Below are positions 1 to 11,869 of a DNA stretch of 64,000 bases, piece after piece. The notes under the pieces were generated by a model, which ran no database searches, had not been told where the DNA came from, and saw only the letters and a list, made by a program, of their open reading frames with translations. This DNA comes from Rhodobiaceae bacterium (GTDB lineage Bacteria; Pseudomonadota; Alphaproteobacteria; Parvibaculales; Parvibaculaceae), in contig CP030277.1 in NCBI GenBank assembly GCA_003330885.1, positions 3,274,001 to 3,338,000 of the forward strand. Direction: 5' to 3'. Made by a program: the position numbers and the translations under genes. Within the stretch, counting starts at the first letter, position 1. Every line of letters begins with the position of its first letter.

Positions 1-1
1 G

Positions 2-1048
<1,047 letters not shown>

Positions 1049-1053
1049 AGGAT

Positions 1054-1100
1054 AAGACAGGCCAGCGACCGATAGGGGCGCTGACCTGTAGCCTGGCTTT
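1054..1100. terminator. Possible gyrB/leuA intergenic hairpin
   Basis: Between the convergent gyrB and leuA stop codons, CAGGCCAGCG pairs with CGCTGACCTG across an 11-base loop, leaving one C-A mismatch. There is no good U-tract on either strand. It is therefore at best a weak bidirectional terminator. Confidence 0.3.
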
Positions 1101-1101
1101 A

Positions 1102-2820
<1,719 letters not shown>

Positions 2821-2924
2821 TCAGGAAGCGGAGCTTCTAAGTCGGTCCATATGGCGCGCTCGCGCGAACAGGCAGCGGCTTGTCGTGGATATTCTGATCA
2901 TGGTGTTGGGTTTTCTGAAATGAC

Positions 2925-2985
2925 GAAGGGGAAGAACAGGGACCGCAAGCGGTCATCCACCGGCGCGCTTAAGCGGCCGGGGTGG
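2925..2985 (-). promoter_or_regulatory. Predicted leuA attenuator (mutually exclusive hairpins)
   Basis: Reading the minus-strand RNA, hairpin A pairs CCACCCCGGC at the end of the leader ORF with GCCGGTGG just after it. Hairpin B is a perfect GACCGC-TT-GCGGTC stem (2941-2954) followed by a pyrimidine-rich, moderately T-rich tract, and would be the terminator. An alternative pairs CCGC(TT)AAGCG, which overlaps the leader stop codon, with CGCTTGCGG inside hairpin B. That pairing would prevent hairpin B. This fits classical attenuation: a ribosome stalled at the Leu codons frees the antiterminator strand. The structures were read by eye and not folded computationally. Confidence 0.6.
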
Positions 2986-3019
2986 TAAGTCGTAGAAGAG
3001 CTGTCCTGTTCGTCATCAT
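2969..3019 (-). CDS. Leucine leader peptide (16 aa) upstream of leuA
   Basis: This short ORF reads MMTNRTALLRLTTPAA and stops about 190 bp before leuA. It carries three Leu codons within four (CTT CTA CGA CTT), followed immediately by the attenuator-like hairpins. Such peptides act in cis: slow decoding at Leu codons under leucine starvation favours read-through into leuA. The predicted transcription start falls at or next to the first ATG and there is no Shine-Dalgarno sequence. The leader is therefore probably translated from a leaderless mRNA, as known for the trp leader of Sinorhizobium. Peptide identity is supported by position, codon content and the promoter; expression is inferred. Confidence 0.75.
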   Translation of the reverse strand: MMTNRTALLRLTTPAA

Positions 3020-3026
3020 GGGCGAA

Positions 3027-3055
3027 AATCTAGTGGTCTGATGCCGGATCGTCAA
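3027..3055 (-). promoter_or_regulatory. Sigma-70 promoter of the leu leader/leuA transcript
   Basis: The minus strand carries TTGACG (3050-3055), a 17-base spacer, and TAGATT (3027-3032). The expected start point is near base 3020, directly adjoining the leader ATG at 3019. Confidence 0.7.
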
Positions 3056-3273
3056 GTCCCTGAAAAACAAGTGAGAATCAGGGCTGTCGCTGAGCGCCAT
3101 CTTGTGGCCGCACTTCTCCCCCAAAACGCCGCCCTCGCGGATGGTGTGAGATAGATCTTCTTCACCCCTCGTTAACCATCGCTTCATAGATTGTTAACGC
3201 ACAAGAAGAACAGGACCCCGCTGGCCGGTATGATGAGCTTTGGGGGATCGACCGATGTCGAAATGGCAGGCAG

Positions 3274-5412
3274 ATGAGTGAACGACGAAAGAGTGGACGC
3301 AAAACGGGTGCGGGCAGCGCCCGAAACCGTGAACTCGTCTCGCGTCGCCTTCCTTTTCTTGGCACTCTTCGTCTTGAGTTAGAGCCCCCAAAAAAGAAAC
3401 GCCGCAAAGCCAACGCGAAATCCCAGTCCAGAACACGCAGCTATGAAGAGAAGAGCCTGGGCGCGAAAATCGCTTACTGGTCCACTGTTGCGGGACTGTG
3501 GGGGATGGTGGCAGTTGGCGGAACCGTTCTTTACTACGCGCTCACTCTGCCGAGCACCGATAATCTCTGGGATATTGACGGGTCCCCCAGTGTCACCATT
3601 GCGGCAAATGATGGAACACCCATCGTCACCCGGGGCGGCCGCCACGGTACGGCTGTACGGCTTGCGGATCTGCCGCCCTATCTTGTGGACGCGGTGGTTG
3701 CGACAGAAGACAAGCGGTTCTATTCCCATCTCGGTATTGACCCAATCGGCCTCGCCCGCGCAATGGTCGCGAACCTGAAGGCAGGCTCAATCGTGCAGGG
3801 TGGTTCAACCATCACCCAGCAGCTTGCGAAGAACATTTTTCTAACACCGGAACGCACTCTCGACCGCAAATTGCAGGAAGCGCTTCTGGCATTGTGGCTG
3901 GAAGCGAAGTTCACGAAGGATGAGATCCTGACTCTCTATTTGAACCGGGTCTATCTGGGTGGTGGGGCCTATGGCATTGAAGCGGCATCCCAACGCTATT
4001 TCGGCAAATCTGCTCGGGATGTCACGCTCCCTGAAGCCGCAATGCTGGCCGGTCTTTTGAAAGCACCGTCCCGCTACGCGCCGACCAACGATCTTGCCAG
4101 ATCTCAGGAAAGAGCAGCCACAGTGCTGGCTGTCATGGTGCGTGATGGTCGCATTGATTACCAGGACGGCCAATGGGCGTTTGATAACCCTGCAATACTC
4201 CGCGGCGCGGCCCGGTCACAATCGGCCAACTATTTCGCAGATTGGATTGTGGACCGTGTGCCTGGTTATGCGGGCAGACCTAATTCGAGCCTTGTTGTGC
4301 GCGCGACATTGGATACGGATCTCCAGCGCGCCGCTGAGCGCGCTATTGATGCAGCGCTCGCTCGCAACGAACGCGCGTTGGGTGTGACCCAAGCGGCTCT
4401 TGTGGCCATGACACCAGATGGCGCCATTCGGGCAATGGTTGGCGGGAGGTCCTATCGGCAAAGTCAGTTTAATCGGGCTGTCTATGCTGAACGTCAGCCT
4501 GGCTCTGCCTTCAAACCCGTTGTTTTTATGACAGCCCTTGAGCGGGGATTGACGCCAGATACGTTGCGTGTCGACGCACCTGTTTTTGTGGACGGATGGT
4601 CGCCCCGCAATTACTCCGAGACACATGATGGGGTGATGACACTAACCCATGCGCTGTCAAAATCGATTAACACGATCGCAGTTCAGATCTCCGAAGAAGT
4701 CGGCCGCGAAAACGTCATCCGCACAGCCCGTAGACTGGGCATCCGCAGCGACATGGCACCACACGCCTCATTGGCACTTGGCACATTTGAAGTGACGCTG
4801 TTGGAACTCACATCGGCTTACGCGGCGTTTGCAAATGGTGGCGCCAGCGTCATTCCACACGGCATTGAAAGCATCGAGACTCTTTCCGGTAACAGGCTGT
4901 ATCAGCGTCGCGGCGCAGGCCTCGGCCCCATCATGTCTCAACAAACTTTGGGCATGATGAACCATATGCTGGGTGAGACTGTGCGCACGGGCACGGGGCG
5001 CAGAGCAGCGCTTGCCGGGCGGCCGAGTGGGGGTAAGACCGGTACCAGCCAGGATTTCAGAGATGCCTGGTTTGTGGGCTACACCGCTGATCTCGTCGTT
5101 GGCGTGTGGGTCGGGAATGATGACGGCACTCCAATGAATGAAGTAACCGGCGGTGGTGTGCCAGCGAGCATCTGGCGTGAGTTCATGGAAGCCACGCAGC
5201 GCGGTGTTCAGGTTTCTGCTCTACCTGGAGCCTATACCCCTGCAGCAGCGGCAACTGGTTCAATTGGAACCTGGCCCTTCGACGACGAGCCGGAAGTTGG
5301 GCCAGAAGAAGAACGTGGTTTCTTTGATCGGCTGTTTGGCCGCTCTGCGAGTAGCGAAGAAGATTCAGGCAGGCGCCCGAACATACGGCCCGGGCGCCCG
5401 ACATGGCGTTAA
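3274..5412 (+). CDS. Class A penicillin-binding protein (PBP1A family)
   Basis: A bifunctional peptidoglycan glycosyltransferase/transpeptidase of 712 residues. A basic cytoplasmic tail (residues 1-65) precedes one membrane segment (about 70-93). The glycosyltransferase domain has the ATEDKRFYSHLGID motif with catalytic Glu near residue 144, then GGSTITQQLAKN and RKLQEALLALWLE. The transpeptidase domain shows SAFK (Ser411), SKSINT (SxN) and GGKTGTSQD (Lys588). It builds and cross-links the cell wall on the periplasmic face. The C-terminus is a short acidic/Pro-rich tail. The gene is divergent from the leuA leader and convergent with the next gene. Assignment to a specific paralogue (mrcA versus pbpF-like) is uncertain. 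Confidence 0.93.
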   Translation: MSERRKSGRKTGAGSARNRELVSRRLPFLGTLRLELEPPKKKRRKANAKSQSRTRSYEEKSLGAKIAYWSTVAGLWGMVAVGGTVLYYALTLPSTDNLWDIDGSPSVTIAANDGTPIVTRGGRHGTAVRLADLPPYLVDAVVATEDKRFYSHLGIDPIGLARAMVANLKAGSIVQGGSTITQQLAKNIFLTPERTLDRKLQEALLALWLEAKFTKDEILTLYLNRVYLGGGAYGIEAASQRYFGKSARDVTLPEAAMLAGLLKAPSRYAPTNDLARSQERAATVLAVMVRDGRIDYQDGQWAFDNPAILRGAARSQSANYFADWIVDRVPGYAGRPNSSLVVRATLDTDLQRAAERAIDAALARNERALGVTQAALVAMTPDGAIRAMVGGRSYRQSQFNRAVYAERQPGSAFKPVVFMTALERGLTPDTLRVDAPVFVDGWSPRNYSETHDGVMTLTHALSKSINTIAVQISEEVGRENVIRTARRLGIRSDMAPHASLALGTFEVTLLELTSAYAAFANGGASVIPHGIESIETLSGNRLYQRRGAGLGPIMSQQTLGMMNHMLGETVRTGTGRRAALAGRPSGGKTGTSQDFRDAWFVGYTADLVVGVWVGNDDGTPMNEVTGGGVPASIWREFMEATQRGVQVSALPGAYTPAAAATGSIGTWPFDDEPEVGPEEERGFFDRLFGRSASSEEDSGRRPNIRPGRPTWR

Positions 5413-5427
5413 GTGCGGGGTCGAACG

Positions 5428-6453
5428 TTAGTTCTTGTTGCTGTTTCCGGTAGAGCCGGAATTGGCGGGAAGGTCTTCGTCGACCGGTGTCTCTTCCTCT
5501 TCTTCGATCGCAACCGTTTCTTCTGGTGTGGGTGTCTCGTTGGCGCTCATCTGATTGCCAAGGAAAGTGGCTGTCACCGCGAAAGACCCATCTGCGCTCT
5601 CATCGAAACCGCGCACAAACAGATAGTAAGTAGCGCCCTGCTGTAGATAGCGTTCAAAGCGAGGGTTGAACCCGTCATCATCGTCAGATGTGAAGGCCGC
5701 CGTCATAGTTGTGATATCGGTGCCTGCCGCTGGTGCCTCGGCGCCGGGAAGAACGGGCAAAAGATGGGCGACCGTGTCGAGAGTTTCATCCGCAGCCCTG
5801 ACCGAAACAACATGGCGACCAGATTGGGTTGGACTGAACTGGTACCAGGAGCCGTCTGCATCCAGGCGGCTGGTTGCAGGATTGTCGAGCTCCAATGTTG
5901 TGATGCCGTCTGCGGGGAAGCCACCTGGGCCTTCCGTCAATGTCGTGCCCGCAACAAACCCTTCAGGCGCTGGTAGGACGCGCAAGACGCCCGGGCCGCC
6001 TGTTTCTCCGTAGCTGGTCAGGTCGACCCGCCAGGTTTCGCTTCCGTCAGCAACGGTAACCGGCACCATCGCGTCCAACCCATCGGTATCATCATTCGTG
6101 ACGACTGCCGTTTCGCTATTGGCAGCAAAAAGAGCAAGAACCGGATCAGATGTGCCGTCCAGGCCGCGTAACTCCACGCGATAGGTGCCAGCTTCTTCGA
6201 ACGTGAGTGATGCTGATGTCGCCACCGTGCCAATGGTAACCAATTGCTCGGCACCGTCAGCTGGGACCGTAAGTGACAGGACAGCACCCGCTGTCTCGGT
6301 CGTTGCATCAGTATCGAGTGCTGTTTCAACGCCCATAACAATAAGCAGCGCGCCAAGAGCACCCACAAAACTCGCGGCCACCATGCCACCGCTGAAACCA
6401 CTAACTGATGGACCATCATCCCCTTTGGTTGGTGCCATTCGATCGCTCACCAT
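5428..6453 (-). CDS. Membrane-anchored protein with PPC-like beta domains, unknown function
   Basis: The ATG at 6453 is preferred over an upstream in-frame ATG because GGGAGAG lies just before it; this gives 341 residues. A single hydrophobic segment (about residues 20-42, GGMVAASFVGALGALLIVMG) anchors the protein. The rest is Thr/Asp-rich and looks like two pre-peptidase C-terminal-type (PPC) modules, for example TFEEAGTYRVELRGLDG and SGRHVVSVRAADETLDT...YYLFVRGFDE. It ends in an acidic, low-complexity tail (EEEEETPVDED). PPC modules usually sit on exported proteins as binding or targeting domains. No catalytic domain is visible. Function unknown. Confidence 0.7.
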   Translation of the reverse strand: MVSDRMAPTKGDDGPSVSGFSGGMVAASFVGALGALLIVMGVETALDTDATTETAGAVLSLTVPADGAEQLVTIGTVATSASLTFEEAGTYRVELRGLDGTSDPVLALFAANSETAVVTNDDTDGLDAMVPVTVADGSETWRVDLTSYGETGGPGVLRVLPAPEGFVAGTTLTEGPGGFPADGITTLELDNPATSRLDADGSWYQFSPTQSGRHVVSVRAADETLDTVAHLLPVLPGAEAPAAGTDITTMTAAFTSDDDDGFNPRFERYLQQGATYYLFVRGFDESADGSFAVTATFLGNQMSANETPTPEETVAIEEEEETPVDEDLPANSGSTGNSNKN

Positions 6454-6531
6454 CACACTCTCCCAGTTTTCATCTGTACCCACCCTATTTCTGACCGCCA
6501 AAAATGGCGAGACCAAGGCGTATGGGGGATC

Positions 6532-7284
6532 TTAGTCCAAAGAAAGCGGCGCGACGCCATATTTATGGAGGGCTGGGCCTTCTGTTTCCAGCCATCGCAC
6601 CGCTTGGGCATAGGCAGGAACAAGCCGCTCTACTGTGCGCCAGAATTGAGGGCCATGGTTCATGTGAACCAGATGGGCAACCTCGTGCGCGGCAACATAA
6701 TCGAGGACCTCAGTGGGCGCGAATATTAGGCGCCAGGAAAAGGAAAGTGCCCGGGTTGACGAACAGGACCCCCACCGACTGGATTGGTCTCTGACAGTAA
6801 TTCGGCTCGGGCGGACATTGAGCACTGCTGCGTGCATGAGAACGCTTCGGTTGAGGTCAATCTTGGCTTGTTGCTTTAGCCAATCAGTGACGCGGCGAGG
6901 CAAGAAGGAAATATCGCCGCCAACATGGAGCTCAGGCATGTCGCCATCACCTGTAGGAAAACATTGAACTGCAGAGCGTTGGCTTTCCACATGGCGAATT
7001 AGATGCGGAGTACCCCGCACGGGCACCAGTGCGCCATCGCAAAACGGTTCTGCAAGCGCGACGTGCTGACGTTGTTCGATAAGCCAATCGGCGTGGCTAT
7101 GAGCAAAAGAGATTGCAGCCTTGACGTTGCGCTTGTTGGGGGTGGTGACGTGGACGGCACCTGTTGTCATGTCGACGCGAACGATAAATCGCCGCGCCCG
7201 CGGATTGTGTCGCACGACCAACGGAACCTGTTCGCCTCGAAGCGACAACGTATCCATGTGCAAGGCACGGGACATTTTTTTCAT
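6532..7284 (-). CDS. YgjP-like (DUF45/SprT-like) metallopeptidase
   Basis: This 250-residue protein carries the zinc-protease motif HEVAHLVHMNHGPQFW near residue 200, preceded by the family landmark RDQSSRWGSCSS and the strand LSFSWRLIFAP. These are the signature features of the YgjP/DUF45 family. Members are predicted cytosolic zinc peptidases, often near restriction or housekeeping genes, with substrates mostly unknown. The N-terminal 110 residues form the usual beta-rich region (VRHNPRARRFIVRVD). An alternative start at the second Met (MSRALHMD) is possible. It stands alone between convergent and divergent neighbours. Confidence 0.88.
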   Translation of the reverse strand: MKKMSRALHMDTLSLRGEQVPLVVRHNPRARRFIVRVDMTTGAVHVTTPNKRNVKAAISFAHSHADWLIEQRQHVALAEPFCDGALVPVRGTPHLIRHVESQRSAVQCFPTGDGDMPELHVGGDISFLPRRVTDWLKQQAKIDLNRSVLMHAAVLNVRPSRITVRDQSSRWGSCSSTRALSFSWRLIFAPTEVLDYVAAHEVAHLVHMNHGPQFWRTVERLVPAYAQAVRWLETEGPALHKYGVAPLSLD

Positions 7285-7362
7285 GGGGGCACTGTACTCT
7301 AACGAATCACACGATGCGTGTTCAGCCTACAATGTGTACCAGAAAGCGGGTAAGCTGTGCCC

Positions 7363-7788
7363 ATGTCAAGCATACCTAGGTTTCATCTCGCATTTTCTGT
7401 AAACGACTTGAACGCAGCGCGGTCCTTTTATGAAGGCGTGCTTGGGTGTGGTGTAGGGCGACGCGACACTCGCTGGGTAGATTTTGATTTATATGGGCAT
7501 CAAATTGTTGCTCACCTGGACGAGGCAAACGCAAGTCGGGCAATAAGCAATGCGGTAGATGGTGATGATGTTCCGGTGCCGCACTTTGGTCTGATCCTAA
7601 GCTGGCCGGATTGGGAGCTACTTGCGGACAGGCTACAGGACGCAGGCGTGACATTCGTGATTGAGCCGCATGTACGGTTCGAGGGATTGGTGGGAGAGCA
7701 GGCAACGATGTTCTTTCGCGATCCGTCGGGCAACGCGCTTGAGTTCAAAGCCTTCCGGAACGACTCTCAGATATTTGCGGCAGGGTGA
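7363..7788 (+). CDS. VOC/glyoxalase-family protein
   Basis: A 141-residue protein of the vicinal-oxygen-chelate fold. It contains the paired beta-alpha-beta-beta-beta modules [23 protein letters not shown] and [22 protein letters not shown], with the C-terminal metal-ligand motif [14 protein letters not shown]. Family members are small metalloenzymes (glyoxalases, dioxygenases, antibiotic-resistance proteins). The substrate cannot be read from the sequence. The ATG at 7363 is favoured over a GTG two codons upstream. Confidence 0.85.
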   Translation: MSSIPRFHLAFSVNDLNAARSFYEGVLGCGVGRRDTRWVDFDLYGHQIVAHLDEANASRAISNAVDGDDVPVPHFGLILSWPDWELLADRLQDAGVTFVIEPHVRFEGLVGEQATMFFRDPSGNALEFKAFRNDSQIFAAG

Positions 7789-7800
7789 CGAAGGGCATTT

Positions 7801-8412
7801 CTAGCCGTTGCTCAGGGCGCTGCGAATGGTTTCCGCCATTTTCTCAGGTTTTGTTCCTGGTCCGAAATGGGTAATGAACTGTCCCTCCTTGTCCATGAGG
7901 TACACGATGGAGGAGTGATCCATTGTATAGGCAGCATTGGAGCCCGGATCTTCCACGCGTTCGTAATACACCCGGTACGCTCGCGCGGCGGCGGCAACCT
8001 GCTCAACTGTGCCTGTAAGCCCGGTCATCCGCGGATGGAAATGGCTCACATACTGGGCCATCGCCTCGACAGTGTCCCTTTCAGGGTCAATGGATATCAG
8101 GATGGGTCGGACCTGTTCCGCATCGTCTCCAACAAGATCCAGCGCATTGCTCATAATCTGAAGCTCAGTCGGACAGACATCGGGGCAAAAGGTGAAGCCA
8201 AAATAGATCAGCATCAGCTCGCCATTGAACGTTTCATTCGTGACCGTATTGCCATCGTGCTGCACGAGTTCGAATGGGCCTCCGATAAGAGCGGCGCCGC
8301 TGGAGCGTTGTGGGTAGTCAGCATCTTCCGCAGGCAGGGTCACATAGAGAATACCAGCGGTCGCAATCGCAAGGCCGGTGATGGCAACAAGAAAGACTGT
8401 TAATCGCGACAT
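7801..8412 (-). CDS. Sco1/SenC-family copper chaperone
   Basis: A 203-residue thioredoxin-fold protein with an N-terminal membrane anchor/signal (residues 4-24). The copper-binding motif is FCPDVCP (Cys76, Cys80) with the distal ligand His166 in MDHSS. Sco proteins deliver copper to, or reduce, the CuA centre of cytochrome c oxidase in the periplasm. No oxidase genes are adjacent, so the partner must lie elsewhere. GGAG precedes the ATG. The three diagnostic ligands make the identification firm. Confidence 0.93.
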   Translation of the reverse strand: MSRLTVFLVAITGLAIATAGILYVTLPAEDADYPQRSSGAALIGGPFELVQHDGNTVTNETFNGELMLIYFGFTFCPDVCPTELQIMSNALDLVGDDAEQVRPILISIDPERDTVEAMAQYVSHFHPRMTGLTGTVEQVAAAARAYRVYYERVEDPGSNAAYTMDHSSIVYLMDKEGQFITHFGPGTKPEKMAETIRSALSNG

Positions 8413-8615
8413 GGGAGCTCCAAATATGTGTATTCATGTTGTATTCAGGCAGGCTCTGGCATTTTAACCATCTCGGATTTGGGCGAGATGCAAGTTTGCC
8501 TTGGACCAAAAACAACCTACAAGTACGATCCGGGCTTAGGTAGCCCATTTGAGCAAAACACAGCAATGTGAGTTCTCGTCGCAGGGCGCAACCCAAGAGT
8601 TTGGCAAAGAAAAAG

Positions 8616-9233
8616 ATGACCGTGAGACTTGAGCGAGATGGGTGTGATTTCACACCCAAGCAGATTGTAGTTTATGCATTCTTCCTAACTCTATTTGTTT
8701 TCGGAGCATCGAAGAGCGCATATGCCGCGGGCATTCAGCAACCCACCGTAATCATACCGGACACCCCCTTTATTGAAGCGGTTCGTGATGGAGACATTGA
8801 TGCTCTAAAGGCAGCAGTGGTACGTGGAGAATCTCTTGATTCACGAGACAAATTGGGATCGCCGGCGCTTTTTGTCGCCCTGCAGTTTGGGCAGGAAGAT
8901 GCATTCCAATTCTTGCTGGAAAACGGAGCACGGATTAAAGCGAAAGATAAAGCGGGCGATACGCTCCTAACGCTTCTTGCGGGTACAAAGCTGGTTCATT
9001 TGAGCGCGGCACTTTTGGAAGCTGGCGCAGATCCCGATCGGCTCGGAGCAAGCCGTGAGCCTGCCATCATCATTGCCGCGCGAGCGGGCCAGGCAGAAAT
9101 GGTCCATCTTCTCCTGGATTGGGATGCTGATTACGAGGCGACGGACCTGACGGGGCGGACCGCCCTCGGTATTGCCGAGCAGCGCCGTGATCGGGTGATT
9201 GAGAACATGTTGCGCGAAGCGGGTGCCTATTAA
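8616..9233 (+). CDS. Secreted ankyrin-repeat protein
   Basis: About 205 residues, with a hydrophobic signal segment (IVVYAFFLTLFVFGASKSAYA) followed by three to four ankyrin repeats from about residue 50 on. Typical units are DGDIDALKAAVVRGESLDSRDKLGSPALFVA and AARAGQAEMVHLLLDWDADYEATDLTGRTALGIA. Ankyrin repeats mediate protein-protein contacts, and the signal points to a periplasmic location. An in-frame GTG at 8568 would add 16 basic residues. The ATG at 8616 is preferred because it places the signal peptide closer to the N-terminus. The partner is unknown. Confidence 0.83.
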   Translation: MTVRLERDGCDFTPKQIVVYAFFLTLFVFGASKSAYAAGIQQPTVIIPDTPFIEAVRDGDIDALKAAVVRGESLDSRDKLGSPALFVALQFGQEDAFQFLLENGARIKAKDKAGDTLLTLLAGTKLVHLSAALLEAGADPDRLGASREPAIIIAARAGQAEMVHLLLDWDADYEATDLTGRTALGIAEQRRDRVIENMLREAGAY

Positions 9234-9329
9234 GAGCGGGCACCTATTTGACGGTGCGGTTTGCACTGATTTGGCATTCGCGTATCTGTGCCCTTTTATC
9301 ACGGGTGAGCGCGCCCTATCTTCTTCTCT

Positions 9330-10388
9330 ATGACCAAGACGAAGACTGATCCAAAAAGCGAGACATCTCCCTCAGGAGATCGACCATGGCACCACCTGCC
9401 AGATGGCAAGTTCCGCAACCCAAAGGGCAGCCCAAAGAAATCGGTGCCCTTACGGGTCGCGCTTCCCTATTTCGCAGAGATGTTTGGGCGCAGCTTTAAC
9501 AAGATCGAGGTGCCGACTTCCCATGTTTTGCCGCGCGATCAGGCGAACAAGGAGCTGCAGAAATTTCTGGATCAGCCCGGCGATTTTATCACCTGGTTAG
9601 GGCATGCGTCCTTCCTTTGCCGCATTGCGGGGAAGGTTATTTTGACGGACCCCTATCTCACAACTTATGCGGGCCCAGCCGGGTTTGGACCTCGTCGGTA
9701 TGTAAAGAGCGGCATTGCGATCCGCGACTTGCCTCCAATTGACGTCCTCGTTGTTTCTCACAATCACTATGACCATTTGGATGAGCGTGCTCTGGCGCAA
9801 CTGCCCGACAAGAACCGAACGACCGTTTTGGTACCACTCAACCTGGGAGATTTCTTTCGGAAACGTGGGTTCACCCACGTGGTTGAGATGGATTGGTACG
9901 ACGATCTGGTGGTGAATGACCTGAAAGTCACCGCTCTGCCGGTGGTGCATTGGTCACGGCGAGTTGGGTTTGATCACAACACCTCCCTTTGGGCGGGCTT
10001 CGCCTTCCAGGGGCCAGAGCACCACCTCTTTTTTGGCGGTGACTCCGGCTACGGGCCAGTGTTTAAGGAGACCGGAGAACGGTATGGTCCGTTTGATACG
10101 GCATTGTTGGGTATTGGCGCCTATGCGCCTCGGGAAATGATGAAGGCGTCCCACGCCACACCGGAAGAAGCGGTGCAGATGGGGCAGGATCTGAAAGCGA
10201 ATACGCTGGTTGGCATGCATTGGGGAACGGTTGTTCTCACTCAAGAGCCGCCTTTTGAACCTCCAGAACGCTTTGTCGCTGCTGGGAAAGCAGCAGGCCT
10301 GGCCGATGAGTCGGTGTGGGTCATGAAGATCGGTGAAAGTCGGCACCTAAAAGCAAATGATAAAGCAGGCTGGCCGTCCAACGCTTGA
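9330..10388 (+). CDS. MBL-fold metal-dependent hydrolase (UlaG/NAPE-PLD-like)
   Basis: A 352-residue metallo-beta-lactamase-fold protein. It has the opening motif FITWLGHASFLCRIAGKVILTDPYL, the metal motif SHNHYDHLD (HxHxDH), a later ligand region ALPVVHWSRR, and HHLFFGGDSGYG. The Pro-rich N-terminus (residues 1-70) is typical of the N-acyl-phosphatidylethanolamine phospholipase D-like branch, so a lipid or phosphodiester substrate is possible but unproven. No Shine-Dalgarno sequence is evident before the ATG. The gene lies 45 bp upstream of regB in the same direction. Confidence 0.87.
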   Translation: MTKTKTDPKSETSPSGDRPWHHLPDGKFRNPKGSPKKSVPLRVALPYFAEMFGRSFNKIEVPTSHVLPRDQANKELQKFLDQPGDFITWLGHASFLCRIAGKVILTDPYLTTYAGPAGFGPRRYVKSGIAIRDLPPIDVLVVSHNHYDHLDERALAQLPDKNRTTVLVPLNLGDFFRKRGFTHVVEMDWYDDLVVNDLKVTALPVVHWSRRVGFDHNTSLWAGFAFQGPEHHLFFGGDSGYGPVFKETGERYGPFDTALLGIGAYAPREMMKASHATPEEAVQMGQDLKANTLVGMHWGTVVLTQEPPFEPPERFVAAGKAAGLADESVWVMKIGESRHLKANDKAGWPSNA

Positions 10389-10433
10389 TCGGCTATTTCC
10401 AAGGGGAGCAATAGATCCCTAGATGAGATAGCC

Positions 10434-11792
10434 ATGGCCCAACCAAACAGGCGTTCTTCCTTTATTTCCGATCAGGCGGGCATCCGCCTTCAGACCATCA
10501 TGCTGCTGCGATGGTTGGCGGTTGCGGGCCAATTGGGCGCTGTTCTCTTCGTTTACTTCGGTCTCAAGTTTCCGCTGCCTCTGGGCTTCTGCCTGGCAGC
10601 CATAGCCGCGTCTGCCTGGCTCAATGTGTTCCTGGCGCTTAGATACAGAACACCCATCCGGCTGCCCGACAGCCAGGCTGCAGCTTATCTCGCCTATGAT
10701 CTGCTTCAACTGGCAGCTTTGCTTTACCTAACAGGTGGGCTTGGAAACCCCTTTTCATTGCTGTTCATGGTGCCGGTGACGATTTCAGCGACCACCCTGT
10801 CGCCCAGATCAACGGGTCTTCTTTTGTCTCTGGCCTTCCTGTGTGTGACGGCACTTTCCATCTATCACCTGCCGTTGCCCTGGACGCCGGATGCACCCCT
10901 CGTATTGCCTTGGACCTACCAGGCAGGCATTTGGGCAGGTCTCCTGTTGGGCTTAGGTTTCGTCGCTGTTTATGCCTATCGCATCGCCGACGAAGCGCGC
11001 CGCATGTCAAACGCTCTGGAAGCGACAGAGCTGGTTCTGGCGAGGGAGCAAAGACTCTCAGCGCTTGATGGATTGGCTGCCGCTGCGGCCCACGAACTTG
11101 GGACGCCCCTTGGAACAATTGCCCTCGTTGCACGAGAGCTTCAACGCGATAAGCCAACTGGAGATCAGTTGGACGAGGACCTTAATCTGCTTCGCTCGCA
11201 GGCAGAGAGGTGCAAGGAAATTCTCTCGCGCCTGACCCACAGGCCTGACGCTCGCGATGCCCTCTATGCACGCATAGAAATCGATGCCCTTCTAAGCGAA
11301 ATTGTTGCACCCCATCGGGACATGGATGTGTCTTTCGATCTGGCGACGGATGGGGAAACACCGGCACCCTCGCTGGTTCGGCGACCCGAGATCCTTTATG
11401 GACTGGGCAACTTTGTCGAAAACGCATCAGATTACGCGCGGCGTACTGTCACCCTTACCGGCGAATTCGACAAAGATATGGTCCGCATTTCGATCACCGA
11501 TGATGGCCCTGGATTCCCCATGGATATGGTGGACAGGTTGGGGGAGCCCTATGTCACAACCCGCCCACGCGGAACCCCCCGAGCTGTCAGGGATGGATCT
11601 CATGAGGGCATGGGCCTTGGCTTTTTCATAGGGAAAACTTTATTAGAAAGAAGTGGCGCGTCGGTCTTGTTCGGAAACCGGACAGATGGTCGCACAGGCG
11701 CTGTGGTTATTGTGGAATGGCCCAGAGAGGCTATAGAAGCGCCACCTATAGGCGGAGCACAGGACCAAATCAGCGATCATGAGTTGGCGTGA
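10434..11792 (+). CDS. regB: Redox-sensing histidine kinase, RegB/PrrB/ActS family
   Basis: A 452-residue kinase with about six N-terminal membrane segments (residues 20-185). The quinone-binding signature GGLGNPF is at residues 101-107. The H-box is AAAHELGTPLGTIA (His220), and the redox cysteine Cys260 sits in ERCKEILSRL. The HATPase domain has N-box NFVENASDYA and G-boxes DDGPGF and GMGLGFFIGK. RegB senses the ubiquinone pool/oxygen and phosphorylates RegA to control respiration, carbon fixation and related genes in alphaproteobacteria. Its partner regA follows directly. All diagnostic residues are present. Confidence 0.95.
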   Translation: MAQPNRRSSFISDQAGIRLQTIMLLRWLAVAGQLGAVLFVYFGLKFPLPLGFCLAAIAASAWLNVFLALRYRTPIRLPDSQAAAYLAYDLLQLAALLYLTGGLGNPFSLLFMVPVTISATTLSPRSTGLLLSLAFLCVTALSIYHLPLPWTPDAPLVLPWTYQAGIWAGLLLGLGFVAVYAYRIADEARRMSNALEATELVLAREQRLSALDGLAAAAAHELGTPLGTIALVARELQRDKPTGDQLDEDLNLLRSQAERCKEILSRLTHRPDARDALYARIEIDALLSEIVAPHRDMDVSFDLATDGETPAPSLVRRPEILYGLGNFVENASDYARRTVTLTGEFDKDMVRISITDDGPGFPMDMVDRLGEPYVTTRPRGTPRAVRDGSHEGMGLGFFIGKTLLERSGASVLFGNRTDGRTGAVVIVEWPREAIEAPPIGGAQDQISDHELA

Positions 11793-11869
11793 GGGCCGTA
11801 ACAGCGTAAAATTCACGCTCTTACGGCGGCGTATTCGCGCTGCCTTTCCTCGCGGTCGGCAGGAGCACC

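Noticed and set aside
3170-3200. Two GTTAAC sites upstream of the PBP gene as a CtrA box
   Set aside because: The TTAA elements are far apart and do not fit the TTAA-N7-TTAA arrangement.
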